A stretch of 16,670 bases of DNA, from contig JAKFXP010000003.1 of NCBI GenBank assembly GCA_021731325.1, positions 1 through 16,670 on the forward strand, written 5' to 3'. The stretch's first letter is position 1. Each line of letters starts with the position of its first letter. The position numbers were made by a program, and so were the translations under genes. The notes below the pieces were generated by a model. It was not told the origin of the DNA and did no database searches. It saw only the letters and a program-made list of their open reading frames with translations. Source of the stretch: Parcubacteria group bacterium. GTDB lineage: Bacteria; Patescibacteriota; Minisyncoccia; Phycocordibacterales; UBA12088. Shown here piece after piece: positions 1 to 7,175 of the stretch.

Positions 1-20
1 TAGATGCTCGTTAGATGGTA

Positions 21-49
21 TTGACGCATATACATGTACGTGCTATACT
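21..49 (+). promoter_or_regulatory. Promoter of the Nudix hydrolase gene
   Basis: The -35 box TTGACG (21-26) and the -10 box TATACT (44-49) are 17 bases apart. TGC directly precedes the -10, giving an extended -10 element. Transcription would start near 56, leaving a leader of about 38 bases that contains a strong Shine-Dalgarno. This is a very good match to the housekeeping sigma consensus, but it was read by eye only. Confidence 0.75.
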
Positions 50-80
50 CTGTCCCAGAAATATTTCACTAACTATACCC

Positions 81-87
81 AGGAGGT
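81..87 (+). promoter_or_regulatory. Shine-Dalgarno AGGAGGT
   Basis: A canonical AGGAGGT ends 7 bases before the ATG at 95 and fixes the start of the Nudix gene. It is notable because no other gene start in the window has a comparable ribosome binding site. Confidence 0.85.
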
Positions 88-94
88 AGTCCAC

Positions 95-589
95 ATGTGC
101 CCAAAAGACACATCGGAACTGACACTAGGTATAGTCCTAGTGCTTAACACACACACCCGACAGCGGGAAATTGTTCTTATACAGGACAAACGTAAAAAAA
201 CGCCCCGGTATTGGAAATTACCAGGGGGAAGCATACAACAAGGAGAAACTCCCTACCAAGCGATGATTCGCGAGATGCGGGAAGAGACGAACATCCCTCT
301 TCCGGAACAAGAATCTCGACATTCGTATGTAGGAGTGCGGAACAATGTGTGGAGTGCATCCACACAGAGAAATTTTTCTATCCACCTATTCGCCTTCGTG
401 CTCTCCGAGGAAGAGGTTGAAAAGTATGTTCCCGTGCCGAGCGGATGCTGTACGGAAAATGGTCGACTCAAAGTCGCCCGTATACCTGTAGGTAAACTCA
501 GAGACGGGAGAGTTCAGTTTCTTCCCCAACACGAGGCGCATATCAAACAAATTGCTCCCGTCCTCCATGCGGCTTTTTTTCCTGGATGA
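95..589 (+). CDS. Nudix hydrolase (NUDIX/MutT family)
   Basis: A 164-residue cytosolic protein. The Nudix box lies at about residues 45-67: GGSIQQGE, seven residues, then REMREETNI, which fits G-x5-E-x7-R-E-U-x-E-E-x-G-U except that N replaces the late glycine. The glutamates of REMREE would bind Mg2+. Nudix enzymes cleave nucleoside diphosphates linked to another group, for example oxidised dNTPs, ADP-ribose or diadenosine polyphosphates; the substrate cannot be told from sequence. WKLPGG just before the box is typical of the fold. Length is normal for a single-domain member. The gene stands alone on +, with its own promoter, Shine-Dalgarno and terminator, converging on pheT. Its TGA stop is directly followed by TAA. 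The family call is firm; the exact activity is open. Confidence 0.93.
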   Translation: MCPKDTSELTLGIVLVLNTHTRQREIVLIQDKRKKTPRYWKLPGGSIQQGETPYQAMIREMREETNIPLPEQESRHSYVGVRNNVWSASTQRNFSIHLFAFVLSEEEVEKYVPVPSGCCTENGRLKVARIPVGKLRDGRVQFLPQHEAHIKQIAPVLHAAFFPG

Positions 590-596
590 TAATATG

Positions 597-632
597 TCGC
601 CCCAACCATAGGTACGGTTGAGGCGATTTTTT
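597..632 (+). terminator. Rho-independent terminator of the Nudix gene
   Basis: The arms TCGCCCCAACC (597-607) and GGTTGAGGCGA (615-625) pair with one C/A mismatch around a short loop and are followed by seven T (626-632). It lies 7 bases after the stop codon. The minus side has no long U-tract, but the hairpin could still slow polymerase arriving from pheT. Confidence 0.85.
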
Positions 633-646
633 ATAACAGACTCCCT

Positions 647-2572
647 TTAGCGTACCTCCCAACCAGTGGTGCTATTGAGTGTGGTCGTAATGTCATCCAT
701 GATGTCCCCCACTTCCTCATCAGTGAGTGTTTTTTGGTTGCTTTGAAACACCAGGTGCCATGCGTACGAAACGCGTCCCGCTTTTTCAAAGGTATCAAAC
801 ATGTCAGAGCGAATCAACAAATCCGTACCCTGTTCGATAATACGCGCCAGTACGGTTTCAGGAGGTATGTCGACAGGTACCCAAATGGCAATATCGCGTG
901 CCATGTATGGATATCGAGACCACATCGTAAAGCGTGTCTCCGTGTTCCAGGGGAGCGGGGTGTCATACGTATGCGGAGTGGGAAAAAGGGTAATGAGGGG
1001 GTCAAGCAGTATTTCAACACATCCGTCCTGTATGCGTGGGGGGGTATGCGGTTGTCCTTGGGTGAGCAATGCCTGTATATGCGCAATGTCTTCTTGGAGA
1101 AGAGTGTTGAGTATCGATTGTTTGGTCTGGAAGGATCGTGCGCCAAGTGCAAGTGCAAGATGTTCACCCTGGGTTGTAAAAATGGTGCCGAGTTCAAAAA
1201 TTTTTACATCTGTACAGCCGAGTACCGGGGCGATTGCCGTGTTCTGATCAAGTGCCTCTTGCATACCATCGGTGAGAGAAACTCGTAGAAGTGATTTGTC
1301 AGAAGCGAGCGGGTTTTGTAATGCGACCTCACCTCGATTGCGGAGTGTGTACGTCAATACTTCACTGTAGCCTCGTTCTGAAAGAGTGTGTCGTATGAGG
1401 TCAGTGTAGTACTGGGTGCGATTCACGACGGGCGGCGTTTCGGGTTTGGGGGGCAGAGTGCCCACAATCATTTCATACCCGTATACCCGCCCAATTTCTT
1501 CGATAAAAGTTTCTCGGTACGTAAGATCGGTGCGTTCCCACGGGGGAGTGATAGTAAACTCATCGCGAGAACGGGAAAATTCCCACTCAAAACGTACCAA
1601 GATACGTTCCACATCATCGTACGAGAGTGTGGTGCCGAGACGCAGGTTGATGTCGGTGAGCGTTACATCAATGGGCATACGTTCGCGAGGGCCGAGGTAG
1701 GTGTCTTTGACCCCCATGAGTTCACCCCCGGCAATCTCGGTGATAAGTGCAAGTACCTCGCGTAATGCAAATGCAGGAAGTTCGCGTGCCGGCTCATTTT
1801 GAAATCGTATCGACGCATCAGTCGCGAGGCGTAATTCTCTCGATGTTTTACGGACTGAGGTGTAATCAAAATGTGCTGCTTCAAGCACAATGTCGGTTGT
1901 TTCTTGATCAATGTCGGCATGGGCACCTCCTTTTATGCCGGCGAGGGCGAGCGGAATCTGCGCCACGTGGTCAACAATAACGAGATGGTGTGGTTGTAAG
2001 GTGTACTCGGTACCGGTAAGGGTCGTAAAGGCCTCGTGCGGGCGTGCCGGGCGGACGGTGATGGTGCGAAACCCTTCGGGGTCAGTGTGTATTTTTGTGA
2101 GGTCAAAGGCATGGAGCGGTTGTCCAATTGCAAACATGACAAAATTTGTTGCATCAACAATGTTGTTGATGGAGCGTTGTCCAATTGATTCGAGGCGCTC
2201 TTTGAGCCAGAGGGGTGAAGGGCCTACCGTTACCCCGCGTACCACCGCAGCCATATACCGTGGGCACAGGGCGGTGTCGGTTACCTCTACCGTTAGGCGG
2301 TACCCTGCCGGCCATCCGGGTAGTGGTTCGCGCAAAGGGTCACGGGTGAGCGGGATTGCAAGGAGAGTAGAAAGTTCACGCGCAATACCTCGATGAGACA
2401 GACAGTCGCTCGATCGATTGGCGAGGACGTCGATGTCGATAATGGCATCCGTACCAAGATATTCGACTCCTTCAACCTCAAACGCATGTGAGGTCAAAAG
2501 GTGCGCGAGTGTATCGGCCGAAGGTAATTCGGTTTCAAAATACGTTTGGAGCCATTGTCTTGATACTTTCAT
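647..2572 (-). CDS. pheT: Phenylalanyl-tRNA synthetase beta subunit, short form
   Basis: 641 residues, starting at MKVSRQWLQTYF, the family's usual N-terminus. The longer reading from 2644 needs a TTG start and adds an atypical 24-residue tail overlapping pheS. With PheS it forms the (alpha-beta)2 enzyme that charges tRNA-Phe. Seen in order: the short N-terminal segment; a B1-like motif ANRSSDCLSHRG at about 51-62; the B3/B4 editing region (SINNIVDATNFVMF, GQPLHAFD); B5 (about 310-385); the catalytic-like core; and a C-terminal FDX-ACB domain with RYPYMARDIAI that binds the anticodon. The EMAP/OB tRNA-binding domain normally inserted after about residue 39 is absent: EVEGVEYLG passes straight to IIDIDVLANR. 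This explains the length compared with about 795 in E. coli. It starts 4 bases after the pheS stop, so translation is probably coupled. Confidence 0.97.
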   Translation of the reverse strand: MKVSRQWLQTYFETELPSADTLAHLLTSHAFEVEGVEYLGTDAIIDIDVLANRSSDCLSHRGIARELSTLLAIPLTRDPLREPLPGWPAGYRLTVEVTDTALCPRYMAAVVRGVTVGPSPLWLKERLESIGQRSINNIVDATNFVMFAIGQPLHAFDLTKIHTDPEGFRTITVRPARPHEAFTTLTGTEYTLQPHHLVIVDHVAQIPLALAGIKGGAHADIDQETTDIVLEAAHFDYTSVRKTSRELRLATDASIRFQNEPARELPAFALREVLALITEIAGGELMGVKDTYLGPRERMPIDVTLTDINLRLGTTLSYDDVERILVRFEWEFSRSRDEFTITPPWERTDLTYRETFIEEIGRVYGYEMIVGTLPPKPETPPVVNRTQYYTDLIRHTLSERGYSEVLTYTLRNRGEVALQNPLASDKSLLRVSLTDGMQEALDQNTAIAPVLGCTDVKIFELGTIFTTQGEHLALALGARSFQTKQSILNTLLQEDIAHIQALLTQGQPHTPPRIQDGCVEILLDPLITLFPTPHTYDTPLPWNTETRFTMWSRYPYMARDIAIWVPVDIPPETVLARIIEQGTDLLIRSDMFDTFEKAGRVSYAWHLVFQSNQKTLTDEEVGDIMDDITTTLNSTTGWEVR

Positions 2573-2576
2573 ACTA

Positions 2577-3275
2577 TTAAAATTGGTGTATGAATCGCAA
2601 ATCCCCGGTATGAAAATGGCGCACATCATCCACCTCGGCCGCAATGGCTATGAGTCGTTCGAGCCCGACCCCGAATGCGAACCCTGAATAGAGGTCGGGA
2701 TCGATAGCACAATTGCGTAACACATTCGGATGTACCATCCCTGCACCCATAATTTCGACCCATTTTTCGGTACCGTCTTTTTTACGGAACAGCATATCGA
2801 CTTCAACTCCTGGTTCAACGAATGGGAAGTAGCCGGGTCGGAAGCGCACCGTGATATCGCGTTCGTAAAACTTTGAGAAAAAGTGTTCGAGCACTCCCTT
2901 GAGGTGTGCAAGGGATGCGCCCTTGTCGACATACAATCCCTCAAATTGATAGAATTGAGCCTCATGCGTCGCATCAGTCGCTTCGGCGCGGAAGACTCTG
3001 CCGGGTACTATAATACGAATAGGAGGCTCGTGCTTTTCCATATACCGTATCTGTACCGGAGAGGTGTGGGTACGCAATACCGCTTCTTGCCTACCCTGTA
3101 TCCAGAAGGTGTCTTGCATATCCCGCGCAGGATGGTCACGCGGTACGTTGAGGGCATCAAAATTGTAATATTCGCTCTCAATGAGTGGCCCTTCGGCAAA
3201 TTCAAACCCGAGGTTATAAAAGATGGCGTTGATGCGGGATATTGCACTTGAGATGGGATGTATGTGGCCAGTCAT
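2577..3275 (-). CDS. pheS: Phenylalanyl-tRNA synthetase alpha subunit, lacking the N-terminal coiled coil
   Basis: 232 residues from the ATG at 3275, or 239 from the ATG at 3296. I prefer 3275 because a TATACT -10 box lies 7 bases before it and downstream of the other ATG. It is the catalytic subunit that activates Phe and transfers it to tRNA-Phe. Class II signatures are present: HPISSAISRINAIFYNLGF; FDALNVPRDHPARDMQDTFW; motif 2 around PPIRIIVPGRVFRAEATDATH and FYQFEGL; GAGMVHPNVLRN; and motif 3 GFAFGVGLERL. The family is normally about 330-350 residues. The first 85-100 residues, a coiled coil that contacts tRNA, are missing, and the 62-base gap to the next gene cannot encode them. First gene of pheS-pheT. 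Confidence 0.96.
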   Translation of the reverse strand: MTGHIHPISSAISRINAIFYNLGFEFAEGPLIESEYYNFDALNVPRDHPARDMQDTFWIQGRQEAVLRTHTSPVQIRYMEKHEPPIRIIVPGRVFRAEATDATHEAQFYQFEGLYVDKGASLAHLKGVLEHFFSKFYERDITVRFRPGYFPFVEPGVEVDMLFRKKDGTEKWVEIMGAGMVHPNVLRNCAIDPDLYSGFAFGVGLERLIAIAAEVDDVRHFHTGDLRFIHQF

Positions 3276-3282
3276 AGGTGAC

Positions 3283-3288
3283 AGTATA
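3283..3288 (-). promoter_or_regulatory. Putative -10 box of pheS (leaderless)
   Basis: TATACT on the minus strand ends 7 bases before the ATG at 3275, so transcription would begin at or next to the start codon. No good -35 is seen; that position falls inside the adjacent inverted repeat. There is no Shine-Dalgarno. Confidence 0.5.
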
Positions 3289-3298
3289 CGATACATTA

Positions 3299-3353
3299 GT
3301 ATGAGTATCTAGTATGAGTATGATTTCAGTATACTCATACTAGATACTCATAC
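3299..3353. repeat. 23-bp perfect inverted repeat upstream of pheS
   Basis: Arm 3299-3321 is the exact reverse complement of 3331-3353 around a 9-base loop. Each arm itself holds a tandem direct repeat: AGTATGAGTAT occurs at 3298-3308 and 3311-3321, and its complement ATACTCATACT at 3331-3341 with a near-complete second copy at 3344-3353. The repeat fills the gap between the PEGA gene stop and the pheS promoter. The minus strand has no U-tract after it, so it is not a standard terminator. It could be an operator, a transcript-end hairpin or a small mobile palindrome. Confidence 0.9.
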
Positions 3354-3358
3354 ATGGG

Positions 3359-4342
3359 TTACCAGCTTGTTTCCCGGTACTCCTTCCCATCAAAAACGGT
3401 AAGGGCGCCATCGTTGTCGAGACGGAAATCAAGATTCGGTTCCTCGAGAATGGTTTGGATATTTCGTTGCGAACGGTTGTCAAGTTCAACCGCATATATA
3501 CCGCGCTCCGTTCCTATGATGACAATATCATTGCGATTAGGAAAAAATTCATAGCGGGTAATGGGCTCACTCCAGTCGATACTCAATCGGCTATAGCAGA
3601 GCTTATCGCAAAAGTAGTAGGGTGCCGGATCATTGGTACGTGCCCACGCCGCTGACAAGTCGCCATTGAGGAGCCAGGTCACGATACCTTCGCGTTCACG
3701 TATCATGTCTTTGTGAGCGAGGTCGGTTGTGCTGGCGAATAGCGTAAGCCATTCGGGAAACTCATAAGCAATACTCGTCGTCGTCGTCGCTACTTTTTTT
3801 CCACGGACAGTGATAAGGGTGGTAGTTGCCACCTCAACGGCAAACTGATCGATATCGTCTGCAAACCGTTCTGACTGTGCCGTATATGCGGGATTGGCAA
3901 CTTCGTGAGTGGTGGTACCCACGCGTAACAATGATCCATCAGATACGGTCGTTGTGGCGGGTATGTGGCGCCATACAAAGTGTGTGGGGAGCATGAGCAC
4001 TCCTGCCTCAGTGACTAAATTTGCGGTCACGCGTAATTTTTTTGTCCAACTTTGGTATCCAGGTTTTTCAACCCATATAGTATACCGTCGTCCGGGGGTG
4101 AGGTCTTGTATGTACGTATTACGCAAAAACGCTCCGTTATGTTCAACAAAATTATTATCCAGATAGACTGAGGTATCATTAAAATCAGAATGAAGGTATA
4201 TACCCCCGGTTTCTATGAGCGAGAGCGCGTCGTCAAGACGATATCCTTTTGAATATCCAATAAGTAACGGGGTGCCGATAATAAACAAGACAATCATAGT
4301 GGCAAATAAAGAACGTCTATAGGTTTTTGTAAGGGGCATCAT
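3359..4342 (-). CDS. Membrane-anchored PEGA-domain-like protein
   Basis: 327 residues. One membrane segment (about 10-29, FATMIVLFIIGTPLLIGY) anchors an outward-facing region. Residues 45-115 look like a PEGA-type beta domain: GGIYLHSDFNDTSVYLDNN, then DLTPGRRYTIWVEKPGYQSW and KKLRVTANLVTEAGVLMLP, the pattern of surface PEGA domains that bind envelope carbohydrate or protein. The rest is beta-rich and resembles a partial propeller or lipoprotein-like repeat, but I cannot name it. The start at 4342 is followed directly by a second ATG (4339); no Shine-Dalgarno is seen. It begins 15 bases after the glycosyltransferase stop, so the two are probably co-transcribed and may act together at the cell envelope. 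The domain call is moderate; the function is unknown. Confidence 0.75.
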   Translation of the reverse strand: MMPLTKTYRRSLFATMIVLFIIGTPLLIGYSKGYRLDDALSLIETGGIYLHSDFNDTSVYLDNNFVEHNGAFLRNTYIQDLTPGRRYTIWVEKPGYQSWTKKLRVTANLVTEAGVLMLPTHFVWRHIPATTTVSDGSLLRVGTTTHEVANPAYTAQSERFADDIDQFAVEVATTTLITVRGKKVATTTTSIAYEFPEWLTLFASTTDLAHKDMIREREGIVTWLLNGDLSAAWARTNDPAPYYFCDKLCYSRLSIDWSEPITRYEFFPNRNDIVIIGTERGIYAVELDNRSQRNIQTILEEPNLDFRLDNDGALTVFDGKEYRETSW

Positions 4343-4357
4343 ACGAATGGTCGATAC

Positions 4358-5902
4358 TTATTTTCGATGTTTTGGAGTCACCCAAAATCCTCCCATATAC
4401 CGTCCAAACATGAGACGTGTTTGTGCATGGAGACCTGGAATTGCTCCAAAGATGATAATCGTAAATGGTACGAGGAGCCATTGAAGCGTTGCGCCGAGGT
4501 AGTGTCGTCGCTTTTGTTTTTGCATATGGTCGGGTAATCGAGGCATGAGTGAAAATGCGGTTGCGGCCGCCAAGATAAGACCAAGCATTGATATGATCAT
4601 AAGATTTCTGGTCACGAAGGGGAGGTTGTATGAAAGTACCGTATCGCGAAACGCGTCACCTCCCAAGATAAGTGGTAGCCACCCCAACAAAAGAATGATG
4701 ATGGGACTCGTCGCGAGTGACCAGAATCCTTCCAATTGCACCAGCGTGTGAAATACTTTTTCACGGAATCTAATATTTTTATTTTTGATAAATCCAAGGA
4801 GCATGTAGGGAATGTTTTCGGCGCCCCACATCCATCGCAAGTGCTGCTTGTAGATATTTACCAGGGTTTGCCAAGTGGTGGGCGCCAGGTTTGCATCCAT
4901 CGAAACCGGGTAACTAATCGGTATAGTGCGATAATCTCCATCGTTTGCGAGGTACAGATTCCAAAAAATACGCGAGTCGTCAGAAATCATATTTTTTTGC
5001 CAGAACCCTACCTCATTGAGCGCTTTGAACGATACTGCATGTGATGAGAAGGTGGTCAGCTTCTCTGCCCGCTCTTGCTGAATCATTTGCCAAAACGTAC
5101 TTGAAAAAGCAGCGACGCGAGATACGGCCGGCGCATCCCAGATGTTGTTGTTGTAGAGCGGAACAGGTTGAAAAGACGCCTGGTGCGGGTTCGGAGTAGT
5201 GAGAAAATGCCATGACAAGCAAGAAAAATATTTTGACTCAATGACCGTATCAATGTCAAACGCCGACACAATAACGTCCTCATAGGGAATCTGTAAGGGG
5301 TCGAGCACCTGCGTACGAGCCTCCTCTGCCGCATAGGTGATATTAGGGCCTTTACCCCGTATTTCACCAGGAAGACCGTCGGGATGTATGGTGACAATCA
5401 TATGCGGGAATATGTCGCGATACGTAGTACGCATGCGTTCCCCAATCTGGCGCGCCTCGTCTCCTGCGCGCGCTTCAGCAGCAAGTACGACAATAACCTT
5501 AGAAAGATCGTAATCCGATGCGGCAACCGATCGTAATGCTTCTTCAACAATATCTTCGGATTCTTGGTAGTAGGGCAAAAGCACCATATGGTACAAGTGC
5601 GTGTACGGCAGTGTTTCCATACGCGCCCGCCAGTCGACATTCATGTTGTGACGGAGACGTCGCCAGCTGTGTTTTTGATGGAGGGAGAGGTAAAATGTTT
5701 TTAAAAGCCAGTAGAGGTCAAATGCAATAATAAAATATGCCGCGGCAACGGGGGCATACATCGACAAAAGAACAATGCCGATAATCGTGCCCCACGAAAC
5801 AAGCCCCGGAATCATTTCCAGGAACCGATAGAGTACGTACTCCCCCCCTGCCAGATCGTACGCATGGGCTACGTTAAAGTATCGAGAATCTTTGTACTGC
5901 AT
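4358..5902 (-). CDS. Membrane glycosyltransferase, family 2-like
   Basis: 514 residues. Two N-terminal membrane helices (about 32-50 and 52-70) are followed by a cytosolic GT-A domain and three or four C-terminal helices (about 395-415, 432-455, 471-490). In the GT-A domain HMVLLPYYQESEDIVEEAL opens the fold, SAFDIDT (DID at 216-218) fits the metal/nucleotide-sugar DxD, SDDS (307-310) can supply the catalytic acid, and QHLRW (353-357) matches the Q-x-x-R-W motif of processive enzymes. The layout resembles cellulose/hyaluronan synthase-type transferases that make and export a glycan, but substrate and product cannot be read. KGPNITYA fits the family's K-x-x-A/N region. The first gene of a two-gene unit with the PEGA-like protein, 80 bases downstream of tRNA-Thr. 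An envelope glycan role is inferred. Confidence 0.85.
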   Translation of the reverse strand: MQYKDSRYFNVAHAYDLAGGEYVLYRFLEMIPGLVSWGTIIGIVLLSMYAPVAAAYFIIAFDLYWLLKTFYLSLHQKHSWRRLRHNMNVDWRARMETLPYTHLYHMVLLPYYQESEDIVEEALRSVAASDYDLSKVIVVLAAEARAGDEARQIGERMRTTYRDIFPHMIVTIHPDGLPGEIRGKGPNITYAAEEARTQVLDPLQIPYEDVIVSAFDIDTVIESKYFSCLSWHFLTTPNPHQASFQPVPLYNNNIWDAPAVSRVAAFSSTFWQMIQQERAEKLTTFSSHAVSFKALNEVGFWQKNMISDDSRIFWNLYLANDGDYRTIPISYPVSMDANLAPTTWQTLVNIYKQHLRWMWGAENIPYMLLGFIKNKNIRFREKVFHTLVQLEGFWSLATSPIIILLLGWLPLILGGDAFRDTVLSYNLPFVTRNLMIISMLGLILAAATAFSLMPRLPDHMQKQKRRHYLGATLQWLLVPFTIIIFGAIPGLHAQTRLMFGRYMGGFWVTPKHRK

Positions 5903-5919
5903 GAATGACGGGGTATTGA

Positions 5920-5955
5920 GTGACGACTCGTCACGTTGGAGCTAACATATGCTCC
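5920..5955. repeat. Two small inverted repeats between tRNA-Thr and the glycosyltransferase gene
   Basis: GTGACGA (5920-5926) pairs with TCGTCAC (5928-5934), and GGAGC (5938-5942) with GCTCC (5951-5955). Both lie in the probable leader of the glycosyltransferase gene, downstream of the tRNA on the same strand. No U-tract follows. They may stabilise the processed 5' end or weakly terminate tRNA transcription. Confidence 0.45.
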
Positions 5956-5973
5956 TGGGCGACATCAGTAGTA

Positions 5974-6065
<92 letters not shown>

Positions 6066-6121
6066 CAGAAAGTCTGTCTCAGAGCTATTCAATGCTCCAT
6101 ACTATCATACACTACCCACTG

Positions 6122-6490
6122 TTATATTTCCTTAGAAGGATCAACACCCCGCCCTACCTTATCAAGTCCTGGAGAAATCGGACGCGACTGTTTCTTTTTT
6201 CGTATGGAACGAAGTATCCTGCTTGCGGTGGTAAGTTTGCGTTCGAGTACGCGCACGAGAAGAAGTACCAGGTACGTACCCATATGTAGTATCTTCACCA
6301 GAGTGTCCCTGTTTGCATATTCACTCACCTGCACGAGGTGTGCCTGGAGACGCATGCGGACGGTACGTACCCAAAGATCAACTCGTTCGCGGGTGGGGGC
6401 GTATACACGCGCACCCCGCATCATCTCAACATATCGAAGGAGTATGCATCCTATAAGTAACGCGGTTGAAGTGACAAAAACGCCGTACAT
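6122..6490 (-). CDS. Small membrane protein of unknown function
   Basis: 122 residues; not recognised. An N-terminal membrane helix (about 3-18, GVFVTSTALLIGCILL) is followed by a basic, probably helical region with a second hydrophobic patch (about 69-82, MGTYLVLLLVRVL) and a very basic stretch RSIRKKKQSR near 95-104. The ATG lies 9 bases after the tsf stop on the same strand, which argues for a real gene in the rpsB-tsf unit; competing + strand frames have no supporting start or homology. No Shine-Dalgarno. It could be an inner-membrane protein that binds nucleic acid or lipid through its basic tail, but nothing shows this directly. Confidence 0.65.
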   Translation of the reverse strand: MYGVFVTSTALLIGCILLRYVEMMRGARVYAPTRERVDLWVRTVRMRLQAHLVQVSEYANRDTLVKILHMGTYLVLLLVRVLERKLTTASRILRSIRKKKQSRPISPGLDKVGRGVDPSKEI

Positions 6491-6499
6491 GAAGGGCGG

Positions 6500-7087
6500 T
6501 TATCCGTGCACGGAGAGTCGTGTACATTCGGATATTTCTATGCGCTCGCCAAACTTTTGACTGGCCTGTTCAACGAGGTCTTTGATAGAGAGTGAGGGAT
6601 CTTTGATGTAGGGCTGCTCCATAAGTACCCGCTCTTTAAGATAGCTGTTGATTTTACCCTCAATGATTGCTTCTCGTTTATCCTCCGGTTTGTCAGCCGC
6701 TTCTTCAGTAAAGAGTTGCTTTGCTTTTGCAATATCTTCTTCACGCACCTCTTCACGCTTAATGAAATCAGGACTGGTAGCGGTGGCGTGCATGGCAATA
6801 TCATGCGCAAGGGTGATAAACTCAGGGTTTTTTGACACAAAGTCTGTTTCGCACGAAAGCATAAGTATGGCACCCATATCTTTTGAGGCATGGATGTATG
6901 CTTGGACGACACCAGCGCCGAGGGTACGATCAGACTTTTTTGCTGCGGCTGCGCTTGATTTTTTACGAAGGACGAGGAGGGCTTTTTCTAGATCACCGTC
7001 AGTCTGCTCAAGAGCAGATTTACAGTCCATAACAGAAAGGCCAGTTCGTTCACGAAGGTCTTTTATTTGTTGAGGGGTTATCGCCAT
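6500..7087 (-). CDS. tsf: Elongation factor Ts, short form
   Basis: 195 residues from MAITPQQIKDLRERTG, the usual EF-Ts N-terminus. A longer reading would need a TTG at 7135. EF-Ts exchanges GDP for GTP on EF-Tu in the cytosol. Seen: the N-terminal UBA-like domain with TGLSVMDCKSALEQTDGDLEKAL (family TG-x-MDCKKAL), then the core with ILMLSCETDFVSKNPEF, matching the conserved NCETDFVARN that contacts EF-Tu. The C-terminus RIEISECTRLSVHG is typical. The length fits the compact Thermus-like form rather than the 283-residue E. coli form, so one core subdomain is reduced. It lies 88 bases downstream of rpsB, the common bacterial order. TAAACT (7095-7100) lies 7 bases before the ATG and may be a -10 for a second, leaderless transcript. 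Confidence 0.97.
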   Translation of the reverse strand: MAITPQQIKDLRERTGLSVMDCKSALEQTDGDLEKALLVLRKKSSAAAAKKSDRTLGAGVVQAYIHASKDMGAILMLSCETDFVSKNPEFITLAHDIAMHATATSPDFIKREEVREEDIAKAKQLFTEEAADKPEDKREAIIEGKINSYLKERVLMEQPYIKDPSLSIKDLVEQASQKFGERIEISECTRLSVHG

Positions 7088-7131
7088 AACATATAGTTTA
7101 CAAAATGGATAACAAGGTGCAGAACGAGATA

Positions 7132-7169
7132 CCAATGAGGGTACCCTCCGAAGAGGGATGGATCATTGG
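7132..7169 (-). repeat. Two-tier hairpin between rpsB and tsf
   Basis: On the minus strand CCCTC-TTCG-GAGGG (7144-7157) forms a stem with the very stable UUCG tetraloop. It is enclosed by CCAATGA (7163-7169) pairing with TCATTGG (7132-7138). It begins 6 bases after the rpsB stop codon. No U-tract follows. It may act as a partial terminator, a processing site or a 3'-end stabiliser of rpsB mRNA. Confidence 0.75.
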
Positions 7170-7175
7170 GTCGAG

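Noticed and set aside
95..600. UGA recoding (as in Gracilibacteria), prompted by UGA being used as stop only once and then backed by TAA
   Set aside because: Trp is encoded by TGG throughout, no in-frame TGA is needed to extend any gene, and one stop is not evidence.
734..1288. 184-residue + frame opposite pheT, and other long frames on + over 734-2687
   Set aside because: They lie wholly antisense to pheT, show no motif or start signal, and have compositions expected of shadow frames.
2573..2644. TTG-initiated N-terminal extension of PheT
   Set aside because: MKVSRQWL is the family start and the extension overlaps the end of pheS with unrelated sequence.
3276..3358. T-box riboswitch upstream of pheS
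   Set aside because: No T-box sequence or specifier stem, and the promoter position implies no leader RNA.
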